Assembly: GCA_009801015.1 (NCBI GenBank)
Contig: VHZZ01010423.1
Location: forward strand, 8,116 to 34,706
From: Silene noctiflora
Lineage: Eukaryota; Streptophyta; Magnoliopsida; Caryophyllales; Caryophyllaceae
DNA: 26,591 nt
Direction of reading: 5' to 3'
Shown: piece by piece, positions 24,441 to 26,591 of the stretch
How the letters are laid out: the number at the start of each line of letters is the position of its first letter
Numbering within the stretch: position 1 is the first letter of the stretch
Made by a program: the position numbers and the translations under genes
Notes under the pieces: generated by a model
Told to the model about the DNA's origin: nothing
Seen by the model: only the letters and a program-made list of their open reading frames with translations
The model's database searches: none

Positions 24441-25827
24441 GGTGATTAATAAATTTACTTGGATGCAGAAGAATTCCAATAAGATGCTAATAATAATAAT
24501 AAGAAGTATATAAACCCAAATTGTGCATGTTTGAATAATAATATAATCCGTGAAACCGTCTCACAATAACACCCCAAGTGTTGCGCCTCTACCGGTATCC
24601 ACACAATATGAGTATGTATGGCTAGTACAAACTTAAGGGAAATTTTCTTCCCTCTTACTTCCTTAAGAGTTTGTTCTTTCATAAAACAGATCATCTCCCC
24701 TTATATCTCTATATATATAGGGAGTTCAAGGAGAATCCTAGACAATCTAGGATATTGAAAGTTTAATAGAATAATCTATTATTATTCTTGTTACCTTTAT
24801 AATTAATTTATATTAATTATAATATTGTCCAAAACTCATCTAGTGTGTGATCCTCTAGGACCGACTAATACTACTCGAATCCTAACTCATTAGGACTCAG
24901 ACTACAAGCGGCTCCTAACAGGACATTGTAGTCACATAGGATTAATCGGTTATACAATATTTCGGACATATGGGCATACTAAATCTTTTAGTCTCCCACT
25001 TCCAATTATGTCCTATAAGGCACCATAATCTCTTTGCTTCTATCTCTTCATATGAGAATAGGGTAAGAAAAGTGTCATCCTTATAAATCTCTATCTCTTT
25101 TCTCGAATCTCCGAGTTGAATTGTTACAACAGATGACTGACTTTCACCTCATCTGGGCATGACCATGCACTTATACAATTCGCACTCTTCGAGAGGCCGA
25201 AGATGATAAACTCCTTTCGCAAAGGAGGAAAAAAATCCCATATTGTCAAACCACATCCAGTCATATGTTCCATGACAAGCCCAACCATCACCTTTATTGC
25301 CACCAGTCACGGTTGACGTTTTATGATGTCAAAACTAGTACTTAACATGTACTGAATAGTGAAAGACTCAGGTCTAAAGACTACCAAACGGTGAAAGAAA
25401 CTTTGTTGACACTAAGCTAAACCTTAACCTGGTTTGATATCTTAATATCATGACTTACGGAACGTAATCATCAATCAACACATACTAATCATTATAAGGC
25501 ATAAGTGTCCCTTTCACTATGTCTGATTAGAGACTTATATAAATACATTATCTTATAAAATCGAGGTCCATAACCAAGTCACGCACTTGGTGATCTGTTT
25601 AAACAATGTATACTATTTTGGGACAAATAATCAATTATACGATAATTAAATGCAAAATCAATCCTTTTATCATATAAAAGAAATTTGTCATACAAACGTA
25701 TCGATCATATCGAACATAACCTCCCACTGAAATAAAGACCTCTTGGTAGTATCAAGACCACTCGCTAATGCTCTTATACAAGTCGCAGTGCTATGAATCT
25801 TCATATTATAGTTTGCGTAAAAGGTTT
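24440..25827 (-). mobile_element. Copia-like LTR and 3' end remnant, approximate bounds
   Basis: On the minus strand this region has the look of a plant Copia 3' end. A polypurine-type TTCAGTGGGAGG lies at 25721-25732, followed by a possible LTR start TGTTCGATATG at 25716. Then comes AT-rich sequence with short inverted words, a TATA box at 24710-24718 and an end somewhere near 24440-24530. A second GTGGGAGA word at about 24994-25002 offers an alternative LTR start. No paired LTR or target duplication is seen, so this may be a solo LTR or truncated copy. At its right side it is cut by a Ty3-type LTR starting at 25828. The Copia assignment rests on the style of the polypurine tract only. Confidence 0.45.
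24710..24718 (-). promoter_or_regulatory. TATA box within the Copia-like LTR
   Basis: The minus strand reads CTATATATATAGAGATATAAGG here, a strong TATA-type sequence within the presumed LTR. It would direct transcription leftwards, towards the GeBP-like gene's upstream region. Confidence 0.4.
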
Positions 25828-26591
25828 TGTAACACCCCCATACACCAATGTACCTTACCAAGGACTACCCCAGTGTATAATGGTGCTACCATCTCGGTTT
25901 CCCGAGGTAGTGCACATCATAGAAACCATAATGAAACGTAATAAAAGAAATAACTTTATTTAGCTGATTACAACTCTCAAAGGTACAATACAACTCAATC
26001 CAAAAAGGTGATAAAAGTAAAGATAGTATCCGGCGGAAGCTAGACTACAAACTGGTGACAACTCAGCCCTGCCAAACCCCGTAGCAACATCAACATCCAT
26101 CATCACATGGTAAACCAACTGCTCACCATCCTCGAATGAATCACCATAGTTTTTAAAACATAAATAGGTTCAGTCAACTGCATAACAATACGACATAAAA
26201 ATAAAGCATAAACATCCATAGTGAACTGCAACAACCATCTCCAAACTCCATAGTAACCAGTAACCGACTACACACCTAGGTGTGTAGCCCTGCCAGATTA
26301 CCCATCCCAACAGGTAATCCTCGCCGCCAGTAGGGACCGCAACCGTACCACCTAAACCCCGCTCATTGCAACGAGCGAACCCAAGTTCATTAATGTGCAC
26401 ATCCCCCTTGCGTTGAGAAACACAAGAGGCGAACAATGGGGGTGAGACCATCTCTCGAAATGGCTCACAATAACAATACAATATCACCATCATGAATCAA
26501 TCATACAATAACCATAAAGACCGTCACATCATATGCATACTGATATACAACCAACTGAGTAGAGAAAACCCTACCTGAAAGGCAAATCCAA
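25828..26591 (+). mobile_element. Ty3-type LTR, 5' part (runs off the right edge)
   Basis: It begins TGTAACACCCCCATACACC at 25828 and shares its start and a CCATCTCGGTTTCCCGAGG block with the minus-strand LTR at 1-137. Further in it contains the GTTCATTAATGTGCACATCC and CACAAGAGGCGAACAATGGG words that I recognise from LTRs of this family in other plant genomic DNA. At least 764 bp are present; the 3' end of the LTR and any internal region lie beyond the window. The minus-strand open frame at 26170-26493 falls inside it and is not regarded as a gene. It inserted into the neighbouring Copia-like remnant. Confidence 0.7.

Noticed and set aside
26170..26493. 107-residue minus-strand frame near the right edge
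   Set aside because: It lies inside an LTR and is antisense to it; no known protein resemblance.

Overview
This window is plant nuclear DNA, very probably from a eudicot. It is AT-rich and holds a 22-exon gene with GT-AG introns. It also carries plant LTR retrotransposon ends, Stowaway-like and hAT-like MITEs, and an intronless GeBP/STOREKEEPER-type transcription factor gene. The LTR beginning TGTAACACCCCCAT at both window ends is of a type I associate with Caryophyllales (beet, spinach, quinoa, Silene relatives). That placement comes from memory and is weak.

Layout, left to right. Positions 1-3573 are nested retrotransposon DNA read on the minus strand. A long LTR (1331-3573) has 7-bp inverted ends and a TATA box. 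It is followed by a tRNA-Asp-type primer binding site (1310-1327) and a decayed reading frame (1169 down to 138), which is cut off at 137/138 by the start of a second, unrelated LTR. Positions 3574-5200 are AT-rich intergenic DNA and the promoter of the main gene. Positions 5202-18998 (+) are a complete 5'-3' exoribonuclease gene of the XRN4/EIN5 type. I resolved it into 22 coding exons totalling 2823 nt (940 residues), all joined in frame at GT-AG sites. Its introns hold several small mobile elements: a Stowaway scrap in intron 1, two related hAT-like MITEs in introns 6 and 12, a retroposed segment with a 19-bp target site duplication in intron 11, and Stowaway-like MITEs in introns 16 and 17. 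Positions 18999-22400 are the XRN4 3' UTR and an intergenic stretch without a gene I can support. Positions 22401-23789 (-) are a single-exon GeBP-family (DUF573) gene of 462 residues, convergent with XRN4. Its promoter side lies at 23790-24440. From about 24440 to 25827 there is a Copia-like LTR remnant (minus), and from 25828 to the end a plus-strand LTR of the same family as the one at position 1.

The two genes do not form a pathway. The exonuclease is a cytoplasmic mRNA decay enzyme and the other product is a nuclear DNA-binding protein. They share only location: a small gene island flanked on both sides by retrotransposons, with related LTRs in opposite orientation. I found no operon-like, CRISPR, phage or other exotic system. 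The most informative novelties are the structurally readable insertions inside the XRN4 introns, the three-stop decayed retroelement frame, and a stop codon that sits exactly at the last XRN4 splice donor.
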